Position numbers and translations under genes: made by a program. From Brachionus manjavacas (lineage: Eukaryota > Rotifera > Eurotatoria > Ploima > Brachionidae): DNA of 64,000 nucleotides. The stretch spans positions 868,001 to 932,000 of the forward strand of contig JAHQIY010000003.1 in assembly GCA_019054805.1 (NCBI GenBank). The letters are read 5' to 3'. Below, one piece after another: positions 10,500 to 23,575 of this stretch. A model generated the notes under the pieces. It made no database searches, was not told where the DNA came from, and worked only from the letters and a program-made list of their open reading frames with translations. The first letter of the stretch is position 1; each line of letters begins with the position of its first letter.

Positions 10500-10900
10500 G
10501 TATTATTCAGAATTGTTCTAACAAATAAAAAAGGGCTAAATCATAAAAGTCAATTCAAATTTGTTGTTAAGAAAGCTGATTATTACAAAATCTCTCAATT
10601 CATCTCAAATGTCCACTAGCTGAAGCTATTTGAAAATAAATCAGTCCAAGAAATGTAAGAAATTCTAATTTTTTATGCAAGTGTTAACCATTAATATGTT
10701 CATTCCGATAATTGATGTATCGAAAATCAAAGAGTCAACTGCTCCATGGATAAACCAAGAGTTAAAATCAATCGAGGAACGAAGCAGCCCTGACGAGCTA
10801 AATAGTCTCACAATGAGAGTGTATTGTAAATTTAGAATGCGCGATTTGAAGATATTTTTCTGGCTAAGAAACTTATCTTTTTACTATTTTTTTTCTCTGT
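10500..10900 (+). pseudogene. LINE-C endonuclease-RT linker remnant
   Basis: Broken frames give FKFVVKKADYYKISQFISNV and, from 10690, FIPIIDVSKIKESTAPWINQ. Jockey/CR1-type LINE ORF2 proteins have just this pair between the endonuclease and the reverse transcriptase: a hydrophobic ADY segment, then FIP...PWW/IN. The tail of the 107-codon open frame at 10675-10998 is Lys/Asn-rich and degraded. The RT part probably continues after 11440. Confidence 0.55.
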
Positions 10901-11439
10901 CAAAAACTAAAAAAAACACAGCATACAAAAATTTAAAATTTCAAACAATAAAACAACAACTAATAAAAACCAACAGCACCACTCATAAACTCAAATAAAC
11001 GCGCCGCTAAGAATACCGAAGAAACCGTTGATAATGATGATGACGAACTTAAATTATAAAACAATGTGATTTTTATAAACACGATTATACTAGATTTTTT
11101 CAAATATTTATTATAATCATAATTTCAATATTAATTTTATATTAAATTAAATTTTTTGAAAAATAAAGTCTATCGTATCGTTACTCGCATAAGAAGCTTT
11201 GCTTACCCATATTTTGAGAATGAAGAAAGAGTCCCGATACATAATGCTAGAAAATGCTAGATTATGCTAGAAAGTGAAGAGATATTGGTCTAAAAAAATA
11301 TCAATTTCTTTATTTATTTAACATCAATGAACAAAAACTTGTTCATTGTGTTAAACATAATTACAAAATATTATACAAATACCCAAATAGTCAACAAAAT
11401 ATCAAAGATTCAATCAAGGCTAAAAAACAACAAGTGGAG

Positions 11440-12800
11440 AAATTGCACAAGAGCCTGTAGCAGATCTTCCTAATGAATTTTTTCAAGATGTGTTCGTGAT
11501 TGAGGATAAAAGTGAGTTTCCTCCTTTTGAAAAAAGAACTAAATCAATTCAACTAAATTTCTGTGACTTATCTCCAGAAGAGATTACATATGAAATAATT
11601 GATTTAACAAAGTCAATGCATCACTGCTTAAAATTTGTGCTGAAGCATTTGCTTTTCCACTGACTATCATTTTCAAAGTATCGTTATCTGAAAGTGAACC
11701 AATACAATTTAGATCAGCCAATGTAACTCCATTATTTAAAAAAGGTGATAAGACAGCAGCCATAGTAATTATCGACCAGTTTCACTAACATCGGTTCCTT
11801 GTAAAATAATGGAAAGAAAAATTCGTGCAAATCTTGAAAATTACTTTTATGAAAACTATCTACTAGCTAAGGAACAGCGTGGGTTTGTTTATAAAATAGA
11901 TCATGTACAAAAAATCTATTGGAAACACTGGATCAAATTACTTCAAATGTTGACAAATGGAACTCCAGTCGATGTTGTATTTTGCGAAGGCTTTTAATAC
12001 AGACTACTTCTGAAACTAAAAGCCTATTGAATAAACGGCCTTGTTTTTAAATGGATTGAAGCTTTCCTTAGTAACAGGAGACAAAGAATTGTTCAAGGAG
12101 AAGTGATGTCAAGTTAGGCTGAAGTACATAGTGGAGTCCCTCAAGAATCCGCAATTGGTCCGTTTATGTTTGTGATTTTTATCAATGATTTGCCTGATAT
12201 AATTCGAAATATCTCCAAATTATATGCAGATGATACTAAAATCATTTCAAAAATGAATTCGGATCTAGATTAATCAATGCTTCAAAGAGACCTAGAAGCT
12301 GCGTATCATCACAAAGAGACAAATGACATGTTTTTTAAAGTTTAATGTGTTGTTATGCAGTATGGTTCCAGCAACCAAAAAAAATCGTTTTACATCAATG
12401 GCCACCAAATAGCTGAATCTGAAATGGTGAGAGATTTGTGAATTGTTTTCACATCTTTGTATGCATTAATAAAGAAAATCAGATGTTTGGGAGAATTAAA
12501 AAATGGTTTGCTAGATTTGATATTAAGTTACTGAGGTTACTTTATGCCATTGAAAAAATCCAAAGATGAGCGATAAAATTTGTTATTGAAATAGGAAACA
12601 TAAAATATGGAAAACTTCTGAAATAGCTTCGGATACCAACATTGGTTGAAAGGAGAAAAAGAGGTGATTTAATTCAGATGTTCAAGTTTATGAAAGATAT
12701 GATCAAGATAGAAATTGGCAGCATTTTTGATTTGGTCAATAACAATTTAAAAGGACACCGCCCGAAGTATTTTTAAGTTAAGCATCCGCAAAAAGAAAAT
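11440..12800 (+). pseudogene. LINE-C (CR1-like) reverse transcriptase, decayed
   Basis: Conserved RT blocks appear in order in different frames: NYRPVSLTSVPCKIMERKI-like codons near 11770-11825; an open frame 11809-11997 (KEQRGFVYK...NGTPVDVVF); WIEAFLSNRRQRIVQGEV near 12050; HSGVPQESAIGPFMFVIFIN near 12130; and the catalytic loop LYADDTKI near 12220. A post-RT segment follows to about 12770. At least four frameshifts or stops make it inactive. It differs from LINE-A (FADD loop, PPHYLTNW) and is a separate family. Confidence 0.75.
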
Positions 12801-13949
12801 TTCTTTTACAACAGTCTGAAATACTTTGCCTGATGAAAAAGTAACTACTAGAACAGTCAAAAATTTTAAAGCAACTCATAAATTTTAAAGTAATTTTATA
12901 AGACACTCACTGATATTATCCCGAGTTAAATTTATAATTATTTATTAAAAGCTAAAAAAAAATATTTATTTACCTATTTATTCGATCATTTTACACATAG
13001 TTTGCTAGATTTTACGCTATTATCAAATAAATTTTATTTTCTAAAATAACAATAATGCTTTTAAATAATTTTAATGTTTTTTGATCGATATAAAAAAAGA
13101 AAATATAGATATTCGAATAAAAATAATATTATTTTCAAATTTTTTATCATAGCTTAGGACTAGTAAAGAAATTTAATAAAAATGAAATTATTTTTAATTT
13201 TTAATAAGAGATTTTTCATTCTGGAGAATTTATTAAAAAAAAAAATGTTTTTTTTAAATTTAACTGAGTCAGATAAAATAACTTGTCAGCCTCAAAGTTA
13301 AATTGTACACGGCCTTCAAAAATTTAATCTTAATGTTAAAATTTTTGTTAATCTTAAATATTAGTTTCCCAGATTCTTTATTATTTCATTGAGTTTTAAA
13401 ATTTTGAGCGATCAATTTTCGGAAGTAAATATCCCCTTTAATACCTTAAGAAATTCTTCCAAATTATTTATTTATTTGTTTTAAAATTTAAAAAAAGCTA
13501 ATAATTTCACACTTGAATTTTTTCTAATAATTAGATGAGAAACGATTTTTGAATGTCTATTTTCTTTAAAATTAATTAAATAAACATTTTAAATCAACTT
13601 CTACTTCTTTCTTACTTTAAAATTAAATTTAAAACTAAACTTTTATTACGGTCAATAAGTTCAAGAACCGATACGACGCCTTTCGGCCAAGTAAAAAGTT
13701 TTGAACATGAACTTCATTTAAAAAATTTTTAATTAAAAATGATTAGTCGATTTTTGAATCGATTATTGATAATCGATTGCCAGCACTAGTCGCCAGACTT
13801 GAATCCAATTTTTAATATCCCAGAATTTGAGTACAGAAAATGTAAGAGAAATATTAATCACTTAAAAAAGTTATTCTTATTTTAATAGCTTTGGCTGGGG
13901 AATGGTCAAATTATTAGTGCAACAAAAAATTTGTATAATTAAATTAAAT

Positions 13950-14240
13950 AAATTTTAAAAATAAAGCATTTTTAACGTTTTTTTTCTATTTTTTCTCAAA
14001 TTTTATCATTTTTTACCTATTTTTATCTAAAATTTAATTTAACGTGAATTTACGTAAAAAAAGTAAAATTTTAAAATGCTAATTTTAGAATCGTTTCAAA
14101 AAAAATGAAAAAAATTGAAAAATTTACTTAAAAATTGCTTTTATTCAAACTTTTTTGGTTTAACTAATATTTACTAAATTTTACGTAAATAAAAGTAAAT
14201 TAATGTAAGTCTCCGTAAATTTACTTTTTTTTTATAGTCA
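13950..14240. repeat. TTTACGTAAA-rich repeat
   Basis: Dense copies of the palindromic word TTTACGTAAA and variants (ACGTGAATTTACG, ttaatgtaagtctccgtaaat). The same composition recurs at 15570-15885 and 21595-21700. No coding capacity. It may be a MITE family or degenerate satellite; boundaries are uncertain. Confidence 0.5.
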
Positions 14241-14334
14241 TTTATTAAGTCATTTAAAAAATGGAAAACAAAGCGTAGATAATTTTTTAAACTACAAATA
14301 TTATCTTAAGGATCATCATATCACAAACCTAAAG

Positions 14335-14500
14335 TCAAAATTCATAAATAATCACCAAGTTTTCATTCTTGCTATATTAACTTAAAATTATTTTTTTTAT
14401 CTGAAACTGAAAAAAATATTTTAAACATCGCACTTCAATGTTACTTCAAAATTGGATACATTTTTTAATTCAAACACAAAAAATTAAACCACTTAGAAGT
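14335..14500. repeat. Dispersed repeat shared with 38.9 kb
   Basis: The stretch around ctatattaacttaaaatt...gaaactgaaaaa...aaacatcgcacttcaatgtta is matched by 38915-39010 with modest divergence. It has no coding potential. The repeat type is unknown. Confidence 0.5.
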
Positions 14501-15032
14501 GAAAATCTTTTCTTAATGGTGCCAGACTATTAAGCAGTACAAGACAGATTGAATATAAGCATTGATTGCAAAATATGCCTTAAACCATGATCATCGAATT
14601 GGAAGGTAAGGAAAATCACATGCAATCAAATTATTGAAATTAGTCCCTGACAAAAAAATTTAGTGGAAAAGAAAAAAATGAAAGCTAAAGAAAAAAATTA
14701 AAAAATAAATTGATAATTTTGAATTTTTTAGTATCTAAATTAAAAAAAAATTTAATTGTCAGAAAAAAGTAAAAAAAAACTTTTTCTTTCAATCTATTCT
14801 CTAAATTTAAAAATTTATTTATTTGTTTGATTATGTTTAGGTTTGTAAAAAATTTCGTTTAAAAATGTTAAACAGCAATTTTTTAAAATGATTGTCAATA
14901 ATTGAAATAAAATATATTTTGCTACAGTTTTGCTTCAAACTTCGCCGCCGCAAAAAAAAATATTAAGAAGAGTTTTCTAAGTAAAACATTGAATTAAAGG
15001 AGAATGGACTCAGCACTAGCTGTCTTACATTT

Positions 15033-15423
15033 CAGACTTGTTTTTAAGTCACAGTTTTAAGTCTAAGTCACAAAAATTTAAGTCAAAGTCATGACTTAAA
15101 TTTTTTTTTTTAACTGCTAGTATATCGCGAACTAGAAATATCACTGTTGGTGCTGTACAAAATCTGGTTGTAATCGTTTCATTTGAGAACGATGAAATAC
15201 TTTTTATTTCGATTAAATAAAACCAAAATTTGGTGAATTTATCAACACTATTAAAAATAAAATGAATAAAAGAATTAAAAAAATTTTTTTCTATTTATTT
15301 TGTATTTGTTTGGAAAAAGTATATAAAAAAATCGATCAGCAACAATTGTCACATTTAAAATAAAAAAAATTTTAAGTCATAGACTTGACTTGACTTAAGA
15401 CTTGTGACTTAAAAACAAGTCTG
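15033..15423. mobile_element. hAT-like MITE (AAGTC-rich family)
   Basis: The left end reads CAGACTTGTTTTTAAGTCAC and the right end on the minus strand reads CAGACTTGTTTTTAAGTCAC, followed on both sides by more AAGTC words. No convincing 8-bp target duplication is visible, so superfamily placement relies on similarity to the elements at 634-981 and 33948-34401. The interior is non-coding. Confidence 0.6.
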
Positions 15424-15569
15424 ATTTTTTTACGTAAAAAAATATCTCAAATTAGTTAAATGCTTTTTGAATGTTTGAACAACCTCCTTGATTTTCTATT
15501 ACTTTAATTATTATCTAGAATTAAAATTGATTATAATTTTATTTTATATTTTCAATTTTAACATTTTTT

Positions 15570-15885
15570 AAATGTTTAATGTAAGTTTGACATTTTACCA
15601 AAATTTACGGAAATTATGGTAAATTTTTTCGTTTCATAATTTTGAAAATAAATATTGAAGGATAAAAAAAAATTTTTTTCTATAAAAAAAGGACCAACTT
15701 ATTTCAATTTTTTGGGCATTTTTTTTACATAAATTTACGTAAAATGTTCGAAATTTACCAAATTTTATGTAAAATCTAGTATATTTACATTTTTTTACTT
15801 TTGTAAATTTACGTAAATTTACAATATTTTACGTAAAATTCGTTAAATTTACTATTTTTTACGTAATTTACCGTAAATTAATAAA
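15570..15885. repeat. TTTACGTAAA-rich repeat
   Basis: At least eight near-copies of TTTACGTAAA/TTTACC in about 300 bp, the same class as at 13950-14240. Non-coding. Confidence 0.5.
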
Positions 15886-16764
15886 TCCGGAACACCACAG
15901 GACTTTAAAATTGAACAACTTAAAGAAAATCTAAAGAATTTGTAATGATAATGATGGTATATCTGATTCAATATAATATTTTAAACATCACAGAATTCTG
16001 TTATATGAGCTAATTCGAAATAAAATAAATTCATGTATTTTGGTCCAAGTTCTCTTGCCTTCCAACTTTCAAATCGGCCTTTTTTCTTATTTATTTATTT
16101 TTTCTTTTCTTTGGATCTTTGTAATTTTTATTTAATTTGTTTTCCTTTAATTTTCTAAATTATTATTCAAGTTTTTTAATTTACAAAGTCTCTATTTCCT
16201 GATTACACTTTTCTAGATTCCACGACCAACTACTCAAGGACTCAAGTTACGATCAAGTCGAACTAGGAGAACAAAAGGCAAACAAGTCAAACCAAAGTCA
16301 ATCCGAACTCCTTCAACAATGGACGTGCTTTCTCGGTATAATCTATTTCATAATCAATTATAATAATTCTATAATAATTTTTTAGGAGGTCAATTCATCA
16401 ATAAATAATAAATTGCTTTATTTATTGCTTGACTTGACTTAAGTCCTGAGCTTGAGACTCAACATATGAATTAATTTTTAAACAAAATATTTTTCAGGTA
16501 GAAAGGTTTGATTGTTAGCAAAAACAATTAAAATAATCATAGCAAGAACACTTGGAGAACTTACAATTATCTGGATTAGTTCTAACAATCCCAATACTAT
16601 TATTTAACTCAAAAAAAGCATCGAATGTCGAATGAATTGTTATTATCATCATCGTCATAAAATAACTAATTAAATGATAAAAAAAGGAGAAAAAAATTTT
16701 CTTAATTTATTTAAAAAAAAAATTTTTTAATTTATTTTATTTTATTTCTCGAAATTTTACATAA

Positions 16765-16915
16765 AATTTAGTGACCGCCCGCCAAAAAGTTGGCCGGTTT
16801 TTTGGCCACCCTTTTATTTTGGCGGTCCAAAAATTAGACCGTCTGGCTGACCGGCCAAATGACTGCAAAAAACCGTCCGTTTAATGGACCGGTTTGTCTT
16901 GACCGTATCAAACAC
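16765..16915. repeat. G+C-rich GACCGG repeat patch
   Basis: An island with reiterated GACCG/GGCC words in both orientations (accgcccgcc, ggccggtttt, gaccgtctgg, accggccaaa). On the minus strand one end reads TAGTGTTTGATACGGTC; a related tgtttgatacggtacgg is at 54217. It looks like a small DNA-transposon derivative, but I see no clean target duplication. The stretch 16915-19160 beyond it holds nothing I can support. Confidence 0.45.
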
Positions 16916-19549
16916 TAGTTCAATAGCGGGAAAGAATATTCGATACGTCAATTTAAATTTTAAATTCAGTAAATTTGAATGAAAATAGTGTTTTTTAAAT
17001 CACTTTAGTAATTATGAAACCAAAAATATTTTGTTGGGACAATTTAGAAATTATGTATTTTTTTCTTAATTTTTGGTGATAGTTTCAGTAAATTTGGTTA
17101 AAAAAGAATAATTAGTCAAACTAATTTATCATCGATATAATCTTATTTTACCATCACTTTTAAACCTCAAGACTAGTCTCATACTCAAAGGCGATTAATT
17201 TCTTTAAAACTAATCTATCCGATTTTAGTGGATTACTAACAAATTATATTTCCTCTAATTTCTCCAAAAATAATTCTATTGCTTGATTAAAATTTATGAT
17301 GTACTCATAGAGATATCTCTTCAATTAAATCTTTTACTTTTTTAATATAAGCAGCTGAAAATTGGAGAAAGATTAAGAAAACAAATAAGATGTGAATACA
17401 AAAATAACAACATAAACTAAAATTTTAATTTTAATTTTAGATTTGTTGTTAAATTTTAATGTTAGTTAGATACTTTTAGAAAAAGAAAACAAAAGATAAT
17501 AGTCAAAAATGAAACGAATACTGGAATGGATTTCAATGACCAAAGTTAATTCTGAGGTTTACCATAAATGCTTTTTTTTCTAACTGACTTGGTTTTTTTT
17601 GTTTTAAATTTTTTCAAAAAAGTTTATGTTTTATTAGCATTCATGTGTTCGGTAACAGTTTAAATAAATAAAATTATGTTTATGCTTAATTCACTTTTTA
17701 TTTTTTATTTACATTTTAAGAGTTTCTTCAATCCCCACCCCTAAAAATTTTGCTTACAGTCGAGGATTAACAATAAGGCTCCTACCAAGTCGGTCAACGT
17801 TCCAAAGATAGAATTTTTTTAAAAAAGTTTCAAAGACTAGAAAATAAATATTGATTAATAAAAAATAAAAAATAAAGATTAAAATTTACTTAATGGAATT
17901 TACTTTACCTTGGTGGAGCAAAGAGCAAAACAAAAATTTTATAATAAAATTACTTTTTTACTATGAGTGTAAAAATTGTTCTGCAAAATGTATAAGATGA
18001 TTCAAACTTTGTACCATCTAAATTAAGCCGCTGCAAAAGCTCTGCAAGTCTGCTTAACACTAAATTTGTTAGTAAATCATTAAAATTAAATTGCACAGTT
18101 TTTAAAAAATATGATAAAAAAATCGCAATTTTTTTTTAAATTTAACACAAGAAATTGAAATCACATTTACTTTTTTGACCGAAATTTTGGTTAAAAGTAA
18201 ATCTAATGTTATTGTTAACTAACTTAATTAACTCTCTGTGGAATATAGACCACTTCCTTTTCGTCGAAGAAATTCAGGAATTTCTCAGAGCTCAGAGTAT
18301 AAAAGAGATGAATTTATTCTGACCATTTTATCATAATAAAAAAAACTTTAAATCACTTCATTTCTTTTTTGTAAATAAAATTTCAAAGATTAAAAATATT
18401 TCTTTATATTTTTTTTTGATCAAATCTCCTATTGTTTGAAAAAATTCAATTATTTTAATTCCCTAATTAATTTCAATGACGTAGCTGAATCACCGTATAA
18501 AACCTTGATTTTTTTGAATTTATTTCTCCTTAGCATCATCCCTCCCCCTCAGACACTTTCGCCATTTTTGTTTTTCATGTCTGGCTAAGAAAAAAAAATT
18601 TTAAAATTTTTTTTAACAAAAAATGCGAGAAAAAATTATTCTTGTCATTAATCTTAACTTTAAAAAAATTTGAGCTTAAAAGTATCAAACTAGTTTAAAT
18701 TAAATAAAGTTCCAAAAACTACTTGGAGAAAAGATCAACTTGATCTTTAATTGTGCCCAGGAGACAAAAGCTTGCCTTTGAAACTATGCTAAAAATAACT
18801 TGCCAAGCTTGAACTTTTTAAACTCGAGCAAAATTTACTAAATAAACTTTCAAATTACCTTTTTTAAATTTTAATTTCATTTTCTCTCGTACTTTTAAAT
18901 GTAGACTGGAGACTTTTGCAAAAATTAGAATAATTTTATTTTACTGTAAACAAGCTATTTTTTAGCATTTAAATTTATTAAGAGTTTAATTAACAAAGAT
19001 CGAGGCACTCAAACAAAGTACGTCAGATGTAAATTTTGACGATATTTTAAGTCAAACAGTAGTTTAAGCAAACTTATTTATTCACATAAGTTTATTCTGT
19101 ACAATCATTTTGTACATTTTGTCAAATGATTATTACAAAATTATTTTTTTTAATTACTAAGCAAAATTGAAAAAGTGCAAACAACACCTTAATTTTTTGT
19201 TCTCTTTATTTTATTTTTTTATTATGGATCAACTAATTAACCAATTTCAAAGTTTAAAATTAACTCATTCTTCTAAAATTAAAAAGACGGCTCACCTAGC
19301 TGGCTTCTTGTTAATAAACGCGGTTATGAGTACAAATATATTTCAAATATATGTCAATTGGCGTTGTATACTCCGAATTTGTTAAATTTAGATTAAAATA
19401 AACCCGTTACTGTAAAACATCAAATAGTTAATATCACTGAAAGTTCTCTCGCTCTAGATCAACTAAATGATAAAATTACAGAAAAAATCATTTTTGCATC
19501 ACATAAAAGCTTCCTTGCCTTTCTCAGAAAATCTACAAATCCAGTTTTC

Positions 19550-21440
19550 CCCCGAACATTTATCTGATAAAAGAACATAGGAAAGTTAGAAGAAAGTTCC
19601 AGAAAACTCGCTGAAAAAAGCTCAAGCAAACATTTAATCAACTTGCATTTGAGTTAAAGGCCCCTTAAAAAAAATCCTGGAATAAAAATTGGTTTGATTT
19701 TATTGAGAAGAAGGAAAAAAACCCACTGACAAGTAGACCTTTTTGGAAAAAAATAAATAAATTTAGAACAAAAAAGGATCAGATTTAATAAAAATTTGAT
19801 TTTAAATGACAAGGAATTAAAAACTAATGAAGAAAAGGGAAAATGCTTCAGAGAAAAGATTGAAAAATGAAACGACATCAGGACCTGACAAAATTCCTAA
19901 TTTAATGTTAAAACACTTACCTAGAAATTCATTAATGCAAATCATAGAACTTTTTAATTTATCTTTTCGAGAAGGTAGAGTTCTAAGAGAGTGGAAAAAT
20001 TCGAACATTACTATGATTCAAAAAAAGGCCTCTTCTTTACAAGATCCTTTAAATTATAGATCAATTAGTATAACGAGTTGTTTAAGAAAGCTACTGGAAC
20101 GAATAGCTTATTCAAGATTAAACAATTTTTTGGAACAAAATTCACTTCTTATCAATGAACAATCTGGATTTAGGAAACACCGGCGAACATCAGATAATCT
20201 ATTCTTTTTAATTCAAAAAATTGTGAAAAAGAGTTTGCTGCTTGTTTTTTGATATTTCTAAAGCCTTTGATAGGGTTTGGCATGAAAGTTTACTTTTTAA
20301 ATTGATTAAAATGAATCCACCTCATTACTTGACCAACTGGATTAGATCCTTTTTAGATAGTAGGACATTTAAGGTAAATTTGAATGATCAACTGAGCGAA
20401 GAATATATAATAACTGCAGGGGTTCCTCAAGGCTCAGTAATTAGTCCTCTTTTATTTAGTATATACTATATACTAAATAAAAGAGGTCATTTTTAAATGA
20501 AAAATGACATTCCCAAATGAAACAAAACAAATAACGAATACTCTCTGCTTTTCGCAGATGATCTAGTTGCATTCTTCATTTACAACAAAAAGGGAATCTA
20601 GAAAATAAGATTAATAAATACACCAACGAACTAGAACAATGTTTTATTAAGTGGAAAATGAAGATATCAGTTGAAAAATCGTGTTCAGTAAGCTTCTCTA
20701 GGTACAAAAGAGAGAGTGATAATCTAAACTTAAAAATATACTGAAACAGAATAGTGAGTCAAAAAGAAATCAAGTTTCTTGGTATTGAATTTGATTCTAA
20801 GTTAAATTTTAACATACTGGTTGACAAAATTAAAGAACGCTGCAACAAAAGGCTAAATATTATTAAGATATTGTCAACAAAAAATGGAGCCTTAATCAAA
20901 GCACACTTGGAAATTTTTATAAATCTTTAGTCGGATCAATTTTTGACTTTTCTTTTCCTTGCATGAATTCATTTTCAGAAAATAATATCAAAAAACTACA
21001 AGCAATTTATAATACACTAGTTCGATCTATCCTTAAGTTGAATTATGATACTCCCTCCAACATCGTGCAACATGAAGCTTTTAATAAACTTAAATTACTA
21101 ACAGTCTCGAATCGGCTTTTTGAGTTGAGTGAGAGATATGTTGGGACAGGACTGAGCCATTCTATTCCATTGGTTGTAAGACTGGTGGAGGAATACAAAG
21201 AAGGTTTCGAATCAAGATTTATTGAATACCCAACTCCATTGTGTAATTGCTACCTTGCTATTTCCTCTTTTTTTCCTGCAGCTTCAACTATGTAAACATG
21301 TGACACATGTTACAACCTATTTCAATATTTGTATTTTTATTTTTTCTTATTATATTAACCCTATTTTTATTTTTTTCATACTTCATTTTGAAGGAGCTCT
21401 AGCTCCGTACTGAAAAAAATAGATAATTAAACATGAACAT
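19550..21440 (+). pseudogene. LINE-A copy 2 (longest), ORF2 remnant
   Basis: Shows the endonuclease-RT linker in broken frames (KEHRKVRRKFQKTR..., then NPLTSRPFWKKINKFRTKK near 19720-19770). The RT domain follows: open frame 19827-20252 (TSGPDKIPNLMLKHL, NYRSISITS, LLERIAYSRL, NEQSGFRKHRRTSDN), then in another frame 20242-20496 (FFDISKAFDRVWHESLLFKL, AGVPQGSVISPLLFSIY) and FADDLVAFF near 20555. C-terminal codons are open at 20963-21295. The 3' end carries ggagctctagctcc and an A-rich tail. A reverse transcriptase normally copies its own RNA at nicked target DNA. Here a frameshift at about 20250, an inserted palindrome at 20446-20508 and several stops inactivate it. The 5' endonuclease part is not recognisable; the ORF at 19167-19385 may or may not belong. 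Confidence 0.85.
20446..20508. repeat. Two abutting palindromes inside LINE-A copy 2
   Basis: 20446-20486 is an inverted repeat with perfect 18-bp arms (cctcttttatttagtata) around TACTA. 20486-20508 is a second one with 9-bp arms (gtcattttt) around AAATG. Other LINE-A copies (28.5 and 35.5 kb) read straight through this point without either palindrome. Confidence 0.9.
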
Positions 21441-23346
21441 GAACATTTAAAGTCGATATAGACTAGAGCTAAAGAAATTGTTTGTAGCCAATAGACTTTG
21501 ACACAAGAAGGACCGGGCCGTCAAAATGACCAAATTATTGAATATTTTCTTCACCAAAACTTTTGTTTTTCTGTTAAGATTTTCTGTTGATAAGGTAATT
21601 TTACGTGAAACTACGTAAATTTTACTTAAATGAAAATTTTGAATTTTGTTAGCCTAAATTCACGTAAAATTACTTTTTTCACCTAATTTTACGTAAAATC
21701 TAATTTTGAAATGGAAATTTTAAACAAAAAAAGTAAAGTTATTAAATATTATTTAGAAAATTAGTCAGAATTATTTGGTGTTTTAAGTTTGAAAATTGTG
21801 AGTTCAAAAAACTAAATATTTGTTTATGAAACCACAATTTGAGTCTCGAAAAGGCCAATTTACCATTTAAATTATCCGGCTAAATGTCCTGCCAACTTTT
21901 TTTTACTCTGGTAATTTTAACTAATATTAAAAAAAATCATAATAGCAGTACTGTACTTGTAGTACTTGTATTGTATTTACTAAGGTAAAAATTAAAATAG
22001 AAATAAAATGAAAGATAATGAAAAAAAAGCAACCCCTAAAAGAACTAAAATTGAACCGTGCTGTGATCTGAAGAAACACTTAGTGAATAGTTTGGATACT
22101 TTAAAAGTGTGATGCAATTAATAAGGTAATACATCAATAAATGAAAATTGACACTAGTGATCTGTTAACAGAACTTGATTTGAAACAGGACTTGAGTACT
22201 TGAACCCAATCTAAAAAGATAATTCAAAGAATAATTCTATGTTCTTAAATGTAAATTTAAATTTAATCAAATTTAAAATAATTACTCAACCGCCTATCTT
22301 CTTGAAAGTGAGTTCTTTTTGAATGGTAAAAAGCTGAAAATAGTTCCTAGTATAGGATTCTTTACCAACTCGAATTTAGACTTTTATCCATTGGCAACTG
22401 ACAAAAACTTGAAGTTCATGATCACAATCAAATGATCAAAACTCAATTGATTAAAATCTTAATAATAATGATAAAATTAGATTTTTTTAATATTTTTTTA
22501 AATTAAACATAAGATGTTTTTTATTTTTTAAAAAAAAAAAAAAATTTTTTCTCTAATTGATTCTTCTAAAATCTTCATTTGAAAACTTAAAAGAAAAATT
22601 TTAAATCGACATCAAGGTATCCAAAGAATGGCTCAAATAAACGCTTTAAATGATATTTAAATATCAATTTAATTATATTTCGGCGAAACAAAGTTGAATT
22701 TTGTATTGTAAAATTTCAAAATATTGATTAAGTATTCAATTTACTTCAGATAAAAATCATTTAATTTTCTATCTAATTATTGATTAAGCAAATGATGTGT
22801 TATAAAGTTTAAACATTTTATAACTTAAAAATTAATAAAAAAATACCTCTTTATTTAAATCAAAAACTAAAAATTTGGATTTGAAATTTAAAATTGATCA
22901 TGAACTTCAATTTGCTGTTCAGAAATCTTTTTCCTCAGCGTTGAAGAAGATCTTTTCAGAATTTATTTAATTTTTTGAAGCAAAACAGACATATGCAGAT
23001 GTCAATTTTTTTCAATAATTTTAATTCAATTGAAAACAAATTAGAAGCTACAAAAATGTACAGACTTCATATTAAAATTTTTTACTTTAAATCATTTTTT
23101 GTAATTGTATTTGCTTATTTGACTTAATTTTGAAATAAAGTTCCAATTCGGAAAAAAATACAGGTTTTTTATTTTTCGGTTTACAATTTAATTTTTTGGA
23201 ATTTTTTGAACCGATGAGTGCGGACCAACCAGGTTAGACTGTATATTAATGTGGCTAGAGGTTAGACATATTAAAATATTTAAATATTAGTAGATAAGGT
23301 TAATTGGAAGCCTCTCATATTTTAGGCTTAAAATAGATCGAACTGC
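21440..23346. other. Non-coding AT-rich interval
   Basis: The interval contains TTTACGTAAA-type words at 21595-21700 and a 34-codon open frame from ATG at about 22008 (Lys-rich, two adjacent Cys) that I cannot assign. The rest is AT-rich without recognisable genes or element ends. Confidence 0.4.
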
Positions 23347-23418
23347 GGTATTGTGAAATTCAAATTCAAATTGAGAAACAATTTTTAATTAATTAAAAAA
23401 AAATTTAGTAAAATATTT

Positions 23419-23575
23419 TCAAAAAAATACTGCAACATAGTTTGTTGCACCTTTATTACCTAAAAAAAATTTCATAGTGTTAAAATAAGCCAAATGATAA
23501 AACATCAATAAGAATTCTATTGATTATTGATTTGATTTTAAACAAAAAAAAACTACTTTGCAGTATTTTTTAGAA
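23419..23575. mobile_element. Small inverted-repeat insertion in the foldback arm
   Basis: The extra DNA that splits the left arm has its own inverted repeats: aaaaaaatactgcaacatag at 23423 and, on the minus strand, ctaaaaaatactgcaaagta at about 23573. No coding capacity. The true ends and target duplication are blurred by TTAATTAATT-rich sequence on both sides. Confidence 0.5.

Noticed and set aside
15025..15431. 8-bp target duplication around the MITE at 15033-15423
   Set aside because: ttacattt versus attttttt agree at only five or six positions in T-rich DNA, which is not convincing.
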